Both the position numbers and the translations under genes were made by a program. The notes beneath the pieces were generated by a model. It saw only the letters and a program-made list of their open reading frames with translations, did not search any database and was not told the origin of the DNA. Shown one piece after another: positions 10,046-20,745 of a stretch of DNA of 64,000 nt; position 1 is the first letter of the stretch; the number at the start of each line of letters is the position of its first letter. This DNA comes from Pestalotiopsis fici W106-1 (Eukaryota > Ascomycota > Sordariomycetes > Amphisphaeriales > Sporocadaceae), in NCBI RefSeq assembly GCF_000516985.1, contig NW_006917094.1:434001-498000 (forward strand). The letters are read 5' to 3'.

Positions 10046-11129
10046 AGACAGTGAAGAGTTTCCGTCCACGCTGGTTACAAACACTCTAGATAATAAAGCC
10101 AGGGTAGATAAGATGGTCGACATGGAACAGGGGTATTGGCGCCATGATCAAGTCATTTCTTGGACCCAAGGTTGGACCCAAGATTCCCAGCCATCGGCTC
10201 GTGTGGATGTTCCACCACATTCGATTGTCGGTCGAGACAAGGTGTAAAAAGAATGGTCTTTTCAACTCAGCTTGGCATCGATTGTCGCTCTTTGATTCGA
10301 GAGATAGATTGCCGCATGCAAGGCTCCGAGCTGTTGGTGTATCGGTATCAGCTCTGTTGTGACTAGACGCTAGTAGATGGAAGATGAGGAGGGAAGGGGA
10401 AAGCTTCCAAGGCAGCCCAGCATTGACGATGCCTCTCGCTGGATGTACTTGTAGGCTTCGGGTGTCTTGTAACTAAGCATGAGTGTATAGCTTATTGTGT
10501 CTTTGGTCAAAGATGAAGAGAGGGGGTCGGCCCTCCGAGGGCAGATTTGTGTTCAGGAGTTTTGGACTTGTATGGATATCATGAATAAAAGTATCCAACA
10601 ATTTGGGAAAGACCATCTTATATATTAGTTTCTTTGGCGCATATTAGTCAGTCTGGATCTCTTTCTCTGAGACCTAACGCAAACACAAGCAAAATCGATT
10701 AGTGACTGTTTGATGCTCCAACCACAAGGTGTAGGTCATTGTGCTGGGATCCAACTAGTTATTCAGGTTTCAACAAGCAGAAATCACAAAGAAGATTGCC
10801 TTCGAAATCAAACAGAAACATACCAACGGTGGAAAGTAAATGAACAGAAAAGAAGTTGTTCGTTCAAGTTGGTCGTGATTGTGGTCATTCAATGTACTCA
10901 CCATGTCGGCAATAGAATGAGAAAGGCTTTCCCAAGAGCAAACAACGGCTAGTTTGCAAAGGACTGCATGTGACAGATGAAATCTGTATGAGACATCAAC
11001 TTTCATGGCCACGTCAATCATGATTGCCATGCTCAACTGTATTGAAAAGTATGACACATGATCAAGATTGTGTATCAAGAGGAAGAAAGGATACATGGTA
11101 CATCTTTTGATTTGCTTCTACTCCTTGAT
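10046..11129. other. Intergenic, downstream of sulfatase
   Basis: No gene recognised. Includes a short direct duplication of TTGGACCCAAG at about 10158-10184 and AT-rich sequence toward the sulfatase 3' end. It may hold further unrecognisable relic sequence from the neighbouring RNase H fragment. Confidence 0.4.
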
Positions 11130-12786
11130 TTATCGATGACCGTATGCACCTTTGGTAATAGACAGGGGATGCCTCGGCTCATCACCAATCTCCTCCATCT
11201 TGGCCTCCAGCAGTGCAGTCATACCAGCCACCACATGACTGTACTCTGGGGAGTGATAGACATTAAACAATTCCAGCGGGTCTTTTTCGCAGTCAAACAA
11301 TTCCCACTCCTTTTCCTTGAAATCCGTGCCAGGTCGAGCTCCCGCAGCGCCGAGGGCTTCATTGTACCAGTAAATCAGCTTGTACCGCTGGTTGCGCACG
11401 CCATAGTGCGCCAGCGCATTGTGAATAATGTCATTATTCATCCAGTACCGGTGGTAAGCGACTTGCTGCCAGCCCGGGGGCGCCTGACCCCGGGCCTGCA
11501 GAATGGCACGGAACGAGACGCCCTGCATATACGACGGTATGCGCAAGCCCGCGTAATCGAGCCAGGTGGGCGCAAAGTCGACGTTGCTGATAATGTCGTC
11601 GGAAATGCTGCCCGCGGCGATCTCGGGCGGGTACCGGATCAGAAACGGCATCTGGAAGCTCTCCTCGTACATGAAGCGCTTGTCAAACCAGCCGTGCTCG
11701 CCGAGGAAGAAGCCCTGGTCGGAGCTGTAGATTACCATGGTGTTCTCCGCCAGACCATGTTCGTCGAGATAATACAGCATGCGCCCGACATTGTCATCTA
11801 TAGACTGAATCGTGCGCAGGTATCGTTGCATGTACCTCTGAAACTTGAAGACGGCCAATTCCTCTGGCGTGGCAAAGGTAAAGACTGTTCCGTCCTGCTT
11901 GTCAATCAAACGTATACCGGAAACATCATTGGGCGAGGGAATCTTTCTGTCAATGCTGGAAGACCCCGGGAAGAAGCGTTCCCCCACCTCATCGCCTCCC
12001 TCTGGCTGCGCCAGCCCGAGATCAAAGTAGGTCATGTCCTCGGCGACGCGCATCTTGGCCAGCTTGGCAGCCTTGGCCCTGTTCTTGTAGTCATCGTCAA
12101 ACGTCTCGGGGACCCGTATCGGCTCCTTGTAGAGATCTTTGTGCTTGGGATGGAATTCCCACGAGCGATGCGGCGCCTTGTGGTGGCACATGAGGAAAAA
12201 GGGCTGATCTTTTTCCTGAGCCCGGACCGAATCAATCCACTGCAGACTCTTGTCGGTGATGATGTCGGTAGCATAACCAGATTCTCTACGTTTTCCATCG
12301 CGGTCAATAAATTGAGGATCCCAGTAGTCTCCTTGGCCGGGCAAAATTGACCATTCGTCAAAGCCCGACGGCTCGTGATCGCTACCTTCGCCGAGATGCC
12401 ATTTTCCTGCACGTCAGACGATGGTTTGTTAGCAAAATAACTACCATTTATTCATGGTGCACATTAAACATACCAATCATGGCAGTTGTGTATCCTCCAG
12501 TTCTCAAAGCTTTTGCCACATTGGGCAGATGCGTGTTGATCTTGTCGTCCAGGGTCAAAACACCATTGACATGATTATGCATTCCCGTGAGAATAGTGGC
12601 ACGCGAGGGGGTGCAGATTGAGTTGGTTACATAGCAGTGATTGAACTTCATTCCTTCGTGAGCCAGCCTGTCAATGTTGGGCGTGTGGTTAATGCCCGCA
12701 CCATAGCAGCTAATGGCTTTCGAGGCATGATCATCTGCCAGTATAAAGATGATGTTGGGTCGTTTTGCATTGGCCCGCTTCGTCAT
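11130..12786 (-). CDS. Sulfatase (type I, formylglycine-dependent), two exons
   Basis: Exon 1 12786-12474, intron 12473-12407 (GTATGT donor, CTGAC branch, GTGCAG acceptor), exon 2 12406-11130; 529 aa. The joined frame reads MIG-KWHLGEG, the conserved lysine/histidine strand of sulfatases. N-terminal metal-binding Asp pair D18/D19 (ILADDHA) and the signature CTPSRATILTG (C58 is the residue oxidised to formylglycine, R62 the partner) are intact. Later MCHHKAPHRSWEF and YSSDQGFFLGEHGWFDKRF (metal Asp/Gln and His) are present. The C-terminus has the DUF4976-type WELFDCEKDPLELFNVY. No signal peptide is seen, so it is probably intracellular. It likely releases sulfate from an organic sulfate ester; substrate not determinable. 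A long plus-strand ORF over exon 2 is an antisense shadow. Confidence 0.9.
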
Positions 12787-14190
12787 GGTGAAGAGGCTGC
12801 AAATTTTATGGCTGAGAACAACTAAGTTTCAGACAATGTGCGCTGCTATGGTTTTCGGTTGAGACGAGCGTGGTGCTCTGCCACAATTTGCAGTGGGTTG
12901 CTGTATAGTCGTTGCGAAACCTGCAGCCGCATGGAAATGCGGGCGATGAGAGTAAAGACCTCTGTGAAGTGACGTTGCAGAAACTGTAGATACCAACGAA
13001 AGTGAAATGGTCTTCTCTAGATCACGAGCAAGTCCGCAGTCGGCCATCTGCCTCGGATCGGATTAGTGTGCAGCGCATAGCATTGAGTGCTGGAAAAGTG
13101 GACATGGGCAACGAGGATCGTGAGGGGATTCGGAAGTCGGTCGGTCTTCATCGTGATTGAGCGGATTCCTCCGAGCCCCGGCATTCAGGAGGATCAGCAG
13201 TCCCCGGCCGAGACTTGGCTGGGAGGATATCGCGCCGGATTTCCTATGACGCCGACAAGAAATAGCCCAACGTTTATTTCCGCCTCGCTGGGCGATTCTT
13301 CGTCCTTGATGATGAATATGTTTTAGCTCTGAAAAAAAGATTCGCCTGTACTTCTCATTTTGCTTGAAGCTTTTATTGGCGTACAGTGGACGTGGACCCT
13401 GGAAGCCAAAGACTAAAAGCTACAGAGGGCCGGTTGAGCTTAATGGTATGAAACATCAAGGAATGGTGTATTCATTGAATTGAGTTGTCCAGCCACCTTG
13501 ATTTCTTTCTCTGTGCGACCTCTTCTATAGGCTTAATTGCTGGACGTCATGATCATCAGCAATTCATGCAGTTTCATCTCAGATTTAGGAATATAGATGC
13601 ATTCAGGGTGCCTGTCAGTCTTGATAAGATGTAGCTGCATGCGTTCAGCTACAGTATGTATCCACCGAGATATAGTGAGTGCATGGGCGCTGCAGCCGCC
13701 ACCAAACCTGTCATCCCACGTTCGTTCAAATGGCATGGCTTTGATCTTCCGTCAAATGAGGATGTTGCAATCTTTTTGCACAAGTCTGGCGAATGTTCCC
13801 TCGTGGGATTCATGATGGAAATTTCCGAGCTCAATGCATTTATTCTTGATGATCCGATTGGTGAAAGAGCGCCAGATCTGGTCATTCTTTGTCGTCCGCG
13901 TCTGATTTTAAGTTTCGGCGCATCCATGTTTTTAGGTGCCCAGAACAAACACCAAACCTAGGTACCCGAGACTCGCATACTCAACGCGTTTCTAACTTTT
14001 CTTCTAATGCTGCTGTTCATCCGCTTGAGGGAACTTTTTCTCAGGCCAAGGCCTCTAGGATACCTTCTTTTGGTCTCCTTCGTCGCTACCGAGGTGGTTT
14101 TTCCTAATATTGTGGACTCTTGACTGGAGCTCATTCTACACTTCAAGTGAACTTTGGCATCCTGGACTATTTTGTGCGGTTCTGCAAACG
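12787..14190. other. Intergenic, divergent promoter region
   Basis: About 1.4 kb between the sulfatase start and the Ser/Thr-rich protein start. Short ORFs on both strands around 13533-13961 have no start context or domain I recognise. No gene supported. Confidence 0.4.
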
Positions 14191-15063
14191 ATGTTTTCGT
14201 TTGAGGAATATCTGTCTCCTGCAACAACCACGGTTTTAAGCGCGGAATCCCATTGGATTTCATCGACGGTGTTTGCTCTTCTGGGTGCAACCGCGGCTTT
14301 GCATATACCAGCTCCGACTGCTACCCCATTCTTGATTGACGATGGCGCAAAGGATATGATCATTATCGCCAGGAGCGAAACAGCTATTCAAGAGGCTGTG
14401 CCACAATCGACAACGCTGAAGGATTCCGTCAGCGCTTCCAAAGGCAGCACCAGTAACAATGTAAAGACGGAAAACGCGATCTCCACGACAAAGAATGGTG
14501 CTGCTGCCGAGTCTACAAATACTGCCACCCTGACAAATGCCCCGACCTCATCCCAAAGCAACAAAGGCAAGCCGCCAGCAACATCGATTGCCTCATCGGT
14601 GAGCAATAGCCATGAGAGTGGAGGCGGGAAAGGACAACAGCTTGAGACCAGCATATCGCGGAGTATTGCTGGTCCCATTTCCCCAACAGTCAGTGGCAGC
14701 ATCAGCAGCCCCACAGGACATTGGATTCCCGTCTCGATACCCACCGCTCTCGCTTCAGGAGCTGGTCTTTACGAGAAGCACAGCAAGATCTATGATGACG
14801 GTTATCGGCAAGGCTACCACGACGGTTGTTATGACCATGCATATGCCACACATCCGGCGACTCTGGGCGGCGAATACTATACCGGGTACAAAAAGGGCCG
14901 CGATTCCGGTATAAGGGATTGCCGACCACTGAATGGGAACGATCAAGACGGTTCTGGATGGTCGGGCGATGTGCTTCTCCCGTCGCTAGGCTCGGAAATC
15001 ACACTAGCACTGTGGCTCCTAGTGATGCCATGCGTTTTGGCTTTCATGTTGCATATGCTCTAA
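14191..15063 (+). CDS. Ser/Thr-rich surface protein candidate with YxxG repeats
   Basis: Open frame of 290 aa from the ATG at 14191 (the frame extends upstream but only to a TTG). Residues about 23-37 are hydrophobic (STVFALLGATAALHI) and could be a signal anchor or late signal peptide; a spliced upstream start is possible. Residues about 60-190 are rich in Ser, Thr and Ala with low complexity. Then come Tyr/Gly units (YDDGYRQGYHDG, YYTGYKKG) with two nearby Cys residues. The last about 20 residues are hydrophobic (LALWLLVMPCVLAFMLHML), as in GPI-anchored or tail-anchored proteins. Likely a cell-wall or plasma-membrane protein; no named family recognised. Confidence 0.55.
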   Translation: MFSFEEYLSPATTTVLSAESHWISSTVFALLGATAALHIPAPTATPFLIDDGAKDMIIIARSETAIQEAVPQSTTLKDSVSASKGSTSNNVKTENAISTTKNGAAAESTNTATLTNAPTSSQSNKGKPPATSIASSVSNSHESGGGKGQQLETSISRSIAGPISPTVSGSISSPTGHWIPVSIPTALASGAGLYEKHSKIYDDGYRQGYHDGCYDHAYATHPATLGGEYYTGYKKGRDSGIRDCRPLNGNDQDGSGWSGDVLLPSLGSEITLALWLLVMPCVLAFMLHML

Positions 15064-15223
15064 CAATGGAAGTCGGGCTCAAAACGAGGATCGCGTATCG
15101 TACATATATTGTCTTGTTCGGCGTTTGGAATATTGATATGAATGATTGTTTTGGGAAAAGTGCATTGTACCTGAATTCGGGGATTGCGAGCCCGGGCCTG
15201 GTAACGATTAGAAGCGGGCTTCT

Positions 15224-16897
15224 TTAAATTGTGTTACCATCAAGTTGCCAGAATGGGCGAGGGTCTAGTAAACGATCGAGGTCAAATTGCTGTGTAGTTG
15301 ATAGATCCCCAAGCAAATCGTCCAACCAGCTTGTGTCCTCTGGAGGCGGTATGACATTATTATTGAGCAGTGGGCCAGTCGTGACTGGAATGGCATTCAG
15401 TGCGTCGTTTAAATTGGAAGCAAATCTTTCTTTCCATTTCTGATGAATAGAAACAAGCAATGAAGCAGTCCGAAGAGCTTCCTGCGTGGCATCCGTGTTA
15501 TAAACGGCTGCAACGCGATTAAGGCATTGCAGAGCACCCCTGAGCTGTGATGTTGATGCGAGTGTATCGATCGCCAAGAGCACACAAACGACCTGGAACG
15601 GTACATTAACCATATGATGCCACGGTGAACGACTGTCCAGAACCGCCGATGCCGCCCAGACGCCTTGAGCACTAAGCGACAGGATTGATTCCAGAGTGGC
15701 ACCGGTGAAAGCAACGTTCATGGACTGAAGCCGACGGCAGAGACACAGCATCAAATTGCACTGCGCAAGAATAGAGGGCGGCGTGTGGTGGGTGCGCTCA
15801 AGAACAATGGACATGGCCGACTCGAGCTCGACAACATTGGAGCACCGTTCCGGGTCGAGCATGAGAGAATAAGGGAGGAGTTCAAGCAATTCCACTGTGC
15901 TGTCACCTGGGCGGGCTATCAAGGATTCAGTCGTGACATTGACCACTGTTACTCGGGAACGGCCCATGTCAAATGAGACCCAAATATTCAGGTGTTGAGC
16001 AACAGCCACTAGTCGCTTCCTGATTTCTGGGTTGATGTTCTCTCTGTGCGGGAGGAGAATGGATTCTTGAGCACGCTCGTACTGTAGACCTGCTGCTTCC
16101 ACCATGTGCATCAAGATGCAACTAGCCATCCATGTTGTGTGAGGCGTAGAAGTCATTCTGAGATATGTCACTCTAAGTGTCCAAGCCGTGACACTGGTGG
16201 ACGAGGGAGGGTCGAACATGGTCCGCTCCAAAATGGCTCGAGCTGATTCGGCAAGGTCGAGTTCCAATGCGCCCGTTGTGATATGAGAAAACAAGTACCC
16301 CAGGGCCGCGATGCCACACAGCACTGCGTCCTCAGCTGGAGCAGCCGTCAGCGTTGCCCAGCGCCTTCTGATCCGGGTGTCGACATCTTGGCGGTCAAAG
16401 AAGCCGTAAATAGGATCAACTTTTTCGAAATATGTGTTTGCTAGCTCTCGCATGTCCACCTCTGAGAGCATCTCCAATATTGGCCGTGCAACTGGCGTGT
16501 GGACGATAGAGCGCGTACCGAGGAAGGCATTCCAAGCAAAGGCATGCATACGGGGTGCATTGTTGGCATCGATCCTCAGGGCAAGCCTGCGCAGGAAAGC
16601 CGCTCCAGAGTTGGCCTCTAGCGACCGAAGTCGTGTGTGCAGGTTTGATACTGCCGGGCGGCCAGTCTCAATGAGGGGACTGGTTAGATTTGCAGATACT
16701 GACCCGGCCGCCGAGGGAGACGTCGTCGGCATCCTCGTGATCCTCCTGCTCTTGCGACCAGCCGGCTCAGAGTAGGAACAATCATATTCAAAGCGAACAC
16801 ATGTTCCACAGGGCTCAGAACCGTCACATTTACGCTTCAGATCCCGACAGGTGTCGCAAGCCAGCCGAGCTCTCTTGCGCCCTTGTGGGACAGACAT
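15224..16897 (-). CDS. Zn2Cys6 transcription factor
   Basis: Single exon. The start at 16897 gives 557 aa and puts the DNA-binding domain at residues about 14-41: C-x2-C-x6-C-x5-C-x2-C-x6-C (CDTCRDLKRKC then CGTC). A basic KSRR follows. An upstream in-frame ATG at 17014 would add 39 residues unlike the family. The middle region (from about residue 140) is helical and resembles the fungal-specific transcription-factor domain, with FDMGRSRVTVVNVTTESLI reminiscent of its conserved FxxGRP segment. It is divergently transcribed from the MFS transporter across 495 bp, the common layout for a pathway regulator and its transporter. Its likely targets are the oxygenase genes to the right. Confidence 0.88.
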   Translation of the reverse strand: MSVPQGRKRARLACDTCRDLKRKCDGSEPCGTCVRFEYDCSYSEPAGRKSRRITRMPTTSPSAAGSVSANLTSPLIETGRPAVSNLHTRLRSLEANSGAAFLRRLALRIDANNAPRMHAFAWNAFLGTRSIVHTPVARPILEMLSEVDMRELANTYFEKVDPIYGFFDRQDVDTRIRRRWATLTAAPAEDAVLCGIAALGYLFSHITTGALELDLAESARAILERTMFDPPSSTSVTAWTLRVTYLRMTSTPHTTWMASCILMHMVEAAGLQYERAQESILLPHRENINPEIRKRLVAVAQHLNIWVSFDMGRSRVTVVNVTTESLIARPGDSTVELLELLPYSLMLDPERCSNVVELESAMSIVLERTHHTPPSILAQCNLMLCLCRRLQSMNVAFTGATLESILSLSAQGVWAASAVLDSRSPWHHMVNVPFQVVCVLLAIDTLASTSQLRGALQCLNRVAAVYNTDATQEALRTASLLVSIHQKWKERFASNLNDALNAIPVTTGPLLNNNVIPPPEDTSWLDDLLGDLSTTQQFDLDRLLDPRPFWQLDGNTI

Positions 16898-17392
16898 CGG
16901 AACTGGGGGTAAGCTTCGATTAAGCTTACATGAAGCGGGCGGGTATTGCGGCAAGCGGGTGTCGTGCTGACGACGATACAGCGGGGGCGCACCCAGGGCG
17001 CAAGTGACATGCAATTAGCCTCAGTCGAGCTCGCAATCGAGCACTTTCAGAGGCTCAAGCTGGGGGATCGGCCCCGATTGTCGCGCTGTACGGTTGGTAA
17101 GAATCGTCACTTGGCAATGGCCGAGGCAGTGACGGTGAAGGATGGAAAATACGGGTAGAGCGGGTGGGGCGGGGATGGCGGCTTAGTAGGAAAGAACGGC
17201 CAAGCACATGGACTCAACCCTAAAGTCTAGGTAATGTAGATACTTGCTGGTTGGCAGACAAAGGTCTCGATATCAAGGCAAGAAGTCGCTCTGACAGACA
17301 TTTTATCTTGTACAATATCAATCAGAACGCAATGCGGGGACGAAATTCAACTTTACTTCCCTAAGTTTTGTTCGAATCCCAAAAAAGAATCG
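16898..17392. promoter_or_regulatory. Bidirectional promoter between regulator and MFS transporter
   Basis: 495 bp between two divergent ATGs. Left half is rich in CGG triplets (several within 16930-16990), the half-site used by Zn2Cys6 factors. At 17067-17078 ATCGGCCCCGAT is an inverted CGG-N2-CCG repeat. Assignment as the regulator's own binding region is inference. Confidence 0.4.
17067..17078. promoter_or_regulatory. CGG-N2-CCG palindrome, candidate Zn2Cys6 site
   Basis: Inverted CGG half-sites separated by 2 nt with symmetric AT flanks (ATCGG-CC-CCGAT). Such everted or inverted CGG pairs are classic Zn2Cys6 dimer sites. Short enough to arise by chance. Confidence 0.3.
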
Positions 17393-18727
17393 ATGCCCAC
17401 CATGCAAGAAAATCAAGTACCGTCGACTTCACCACCAGCCCGTGACGATTGCCTCGTAGAAGATGGGGGAACTTCACCTGGAGTCTCCACAGAAAAAGAT
17501 GGATATGCAATAAGTCACCAATCTGGAGAACCTCCCGATGGCGGTTGTATTGCTTGGACTCAGGTTTTGCTAATGCACATTGTCTTCTTCAACACCTGGG
17601 GGGTTGCGAATGGCTATGGCATCTTCCAATACTATTACACAATCGTTTTGGGGCAATCAGAATCTACAGTCTCCTGGGTGGGAAGTTGTCAGGTTTTCTT
17701 TTTGTTTTCAATTGGCGCCATCACCGGTCGACTATCAGATGCCGGCCACTTCAAGCCCGTCTTTGCCATTGGCGTATTCCTACAACTTCTAGGGATATTC
17801 ATGACCTCGCTGGCGACCAAGTTCTGGCACATTGTTCTCGGTCAGGCTGTATGCTTGGGAATCGGTAACGGTTTCACATTCGTTCCGGCATTATCAATCA
17901 CTTCCCAATACTTCAAAAGAAACCGGACCGTTGCTGTTGGCTTGTCAGCCTCTGGTGCCGCGGTCGGTGGACTCGTATACCCGGTCATGATAAACCAGCT
18001 CTTATTTTATGACAATTTCGGTTTCCCCTGGACATTGAGAGCAATGGGATTCATCATGCTAGTAACATATCTGCCCTGCCTGGTCTTATTCAAGCCCAGA
18101 CTTCCCCCACGGAAGACTGGATCCTGGATCGACACGTCTGCGTTCAAAGAGGCACCTTTCATGTTCTTTGTCGCTAGCAAGTTTTTGAACTTTTGGGGCC
18201 TCTACTTTGCCTTCTTCTTCTTGGGCACATTCGCTCGAAATCAAATCGGCATTGCCAAGCCAATCAATCTGCTTCTAGTGCTCAACGGAGTCGGTATAAT
18301 TGGCCGCATAATGCCAGGCCTAATTGCCGATCGATGCACGGGCTTGTTCAACCTCATCATACCGCTTAGTCTCTCAGCTGGCATTCTCGTATACTCCTGG
18401 GCGGCGATCCACACAGAGGCTGGGCTGTATGCCTTCGCCGTCATCTATGGTTTTGTCGCAGCGGCCTTGCAAGCCCTGTTTCCTGCGGGAGCCACCACAA
18501 TGACTCCAGATCCAAGCAAAACAGGTGTTCGAACCGGCATGGTCATGAGCATTGTCAGTCTAGCCAATCTCACCGGACCTGCAATCTGCGGAGCTTTGAT
18601 TCAACGCGGTGGTGGGAGTTATTTAGGTGCACAAATATTTGCTGGATCGTCGATTGTCGCGGGCATGATAATGGCAGTGGCTGCGAGGATTGCTAAAAGT
18701 GGCTGGACATTCAAGGCAAAGGTATAA
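17393..18727 (+). CDS. MFS transporter, monocarboxylate-porter (MCT/Mch) type
   Basis: Single exon, 444 aa. The N-terminal soluble part of about 45 residues ends in the family signature PPDGGCIAWTQVL, shared by fungal MCT-type MFS proteins. Twelve hydrophobic segments follow. The TM4/5 run GQAVCLGIGNGFTFVPALS, then SQYFKRNRTVAVGLSASGAA (residues about 178-200), and the second-half motif GIIGRIMPGLIADR are standard for this family. Such proteins move monocarboxylates, riboflavin or small pathway products across the plasma membrane. Its position next to a Zn2Cys6 gene and a run of oxygenases suggests import of the substrate or export of the product of that pathway. Confidence 0.88.
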   Translation: MPTMQENQVPSTSPPARDDCLVEDGGTSPGVSTEKDGYAISHQSGEPPDGGCIAWTQVLLMHIVFFNTWGVANGYGIFQYYYTIVLGQSESTVSWVGSCQVFFLFSIGAITGRLSDAGHFKPVFAIGVFLQLLGIFMTSLATKFWHIVLGQAVCLGIGNGFTFVPALSITSQYFKRNRTVAVGLSASGAAVGGLVYPVMINQLLFYDNFGFPWTLRAMGFIMLVTYLPCLVLFKPRLPPRKTGSWIDTSAFKEAPFMFFVASKFLNFWGLYFAFFFLGTFARNQIGIAKPINLLLVLNGVGIIGRIMPGLIADRCTGLFNLIIPLSLSAGILVYSWAAIHTEAGLYAFAVIYGFVAAALQALFPAGATTMTPDPSKTGVRTGMVMSIVSLANLTGPAICGALIQRGGGSYLGAQIFAGSSIVAGMIMAVAARIAKSGWTFKAKV

Positions 18728-19123
18728 GTTATTACTTTGAGTATAGGCTAATATAGTGATCGGGGTCTGTGGCACAAGCTATTAGCATATCTTACCTGGA
18801 CCATCAATTGTATCCAGCGACTGAATTGAACCTAGATGCCATTCTCGAAACCATTCGCATCGGAGTGAAGGGATACAAGCGTGCGATTGAATTTGTGGGC
18901 ACTGTCAAGAATGTTGTGATAGTTGCCATTTTCGAATAGATACATTATTCAGCAGGCGCCGGAGAACTTGCTTGCAACGCCGCTAAGCGCCGAGGACGTG
19001 TGTGTAACAATCGGCTAATCTTGTCTTGACTTGTTTGCATTCATCCGGTAAACTCCTCTCAAGATACCAGTCCTACATCGATGCATTTTTCCTCTTCTCT
19101 TCTAGGTTAATCCCCTAGCGAAG
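18728..19123. other. Intergenic, promoter of FAD monooxygenase
   Basis: 396 bp, no gene. A CT-rich stretch (about 19086-19105) lies just before the monooxygenase ATG, as is common near fungal transcription starts. Confidence 0.4.
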
Positions 19124-20556
19124 ATGTCGACTGATGCACCACAGAATCATTTCAAACTCCGCGTGCTAATCGTGGGTGCAGGACCCTGTGGATTGGCTAC
19201 CGCGATTTCAGTGACTCTCGCAGGGCACTCGGCGACCGTGTTTGAGGCCACGGACGGACCCCAACCGTTTGGTGCTGGAATCTTGAGCTCTCCGAATGGA
19301 ACCAGACTCCTTTCCAGATGGGGATTGAACAAGATCCTTGGGTCGATGCGCATTACACCGAAAATATTGCGAGTTCTTGACCTCAATGGCGATTTGATCG
19401 CCGAAAAGAAGCAATTCGATACGGACGTCATGCGCACTTGTGGCTCTCCACTATGCACATACCATCGCGCAGATTTGCAAGCCGGACTACTACGGAGGGC
19501 CCTTGAAATGGGCGTCGAGGTACATTTCTCCTCCAAAGTGAGTAATGTCAATATCCATGAGCATTCCGTCAAGCTACAAAAGGGCGACTCCCATTGCGGG
19601 GATCTTGTCGTGATTGCCGACGGAACATGGTCAACTTTGAGGTCAAAAGTCCTAGGAAGAATTATACAGCCACGCATGACGGATAATGTCGCATACCGCG
19701 TCACCATTGACTTGACGAAAATCGATGGTCAAGAAGTGTCCGAGCCAATGAAATCTGCGCAGCTTCACATTTGGAGGGGTACGGATGCTCACGTTACCGG
19801 GTACCACGTCCGTGACGGTAGTTTGTTCACCCTTTCAATAGTCATGGCAGACGACTTCACGTCTGAAACTTCGAGTATGCACGCAATCATTGAGGAGCTT
19901 AAAACCCGCCTATGCGAAAGCGATAAAATGTGAGTACCGTCTCATATCTTCTGTGAACCAAGGCTGACTTGTATTGCCAAGTCTCGCAGCGTTGCTAAAG
20001 GCTGTGCAAAGGGTCAACAAGTGGCGTCTCGTCGAGGGTATGTAGCATCATGATTCTGCACTTGCAAAGTCACATTTATCTAATGGTCTGTATTCAGTAT
20101 CTGGCTTATCTTGCTTGGATCTACCTAAAGGGTTTGTGCTTGCAGGCGACACTTACCATACTCTGCGCCCCAGTCTATCGCAGGGATTCAATCTAGGGCT
20201 GGAAGACGCGGCCACGCTCGGCTCTTTACTGGGTCATGTCAAAGCCGTGGAGCAAATTCCAGGTGCTATTGCCATGTACGAAAGATTGAGATCCAGGAGG
20301 GTTCAGCAAGTGCTGCACGCAACCCAGCGTTATGAGAGCGGCGGCCTTTCTACAGAGATCGAGCCAAGGACACCCAAAACGCCTGAAAACTCTAATGTCT
20401 CTGCCATGAACGAAGAGTGAGTTGCTCATGAACCATGCGCCCCAGTTTCTAAAATCTGATATTTTTAGCATTGGCTATGTTGCAGCACAGAATGATATCT
20501 GGGCCTATGATGCCTACGAGGCAGCAGAAACGGCATATTACGACGACCCATACTGA
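19124..20556 (+). CDS. FAD-dependent monooxygenase (salicylate hydroxylase-like), four exons
   Basis: Exons 19124-19929, 19982-20037, 20098-20416 and 20469-20556, each joined in phase at GT...AG signals; 422 aa. The N-terminal GxGxxG (VLIVGAGPCG, G18/G20/G23) binds FAD. YHRADLQAGLLRRA is the arginine-containing second FAD segment. VVIADGTWSTLRSKV is the DG motif. FVLAGDTYHTLRPSLSQG with NLGLEDAATLG is the C-terminal GD motif (usually GDAAHPMLP, here with GDTYHTLRP). The last exon ends in IWAYDAYEAAE, typical of the group. Class A flavin monooxygenases hydroxylate aromatic or enolic substrates using NAD(P)H and O2. Convergent with the 2OG dioxygenase, 189 bp apart. Confidence 0.87.
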
Positions 20557-20745
20557 GTATTCTCGTCTACACGGACAGTCTCTGAAACACCCACATGCGC
20601 CATTGAAAATTCGGGACAATCACAAAAAGCACCAAGACCCAAATCATATCATCAAATAGATTTTTTTATTTCTTTCAGTGATAACGAATGACAATATTCC
20701 CTTGCTATTCTCTACAGACCATGGATGAGTCTCCAGTAACCAAGC

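Noticed and set aside
11058..12350. 430-codon plus-strand frame over the sulfatase
   Set aside because: Exact antisense of sulfatase exon 2; no domain, and the sense strand has a complete catalytic motif set.
17366..17390. GTTCGAATCCC resembling a tRNA B-box
   Set aside because: No A-box, acceptor stem or anticodon arm around it; lies in the transporter leader.
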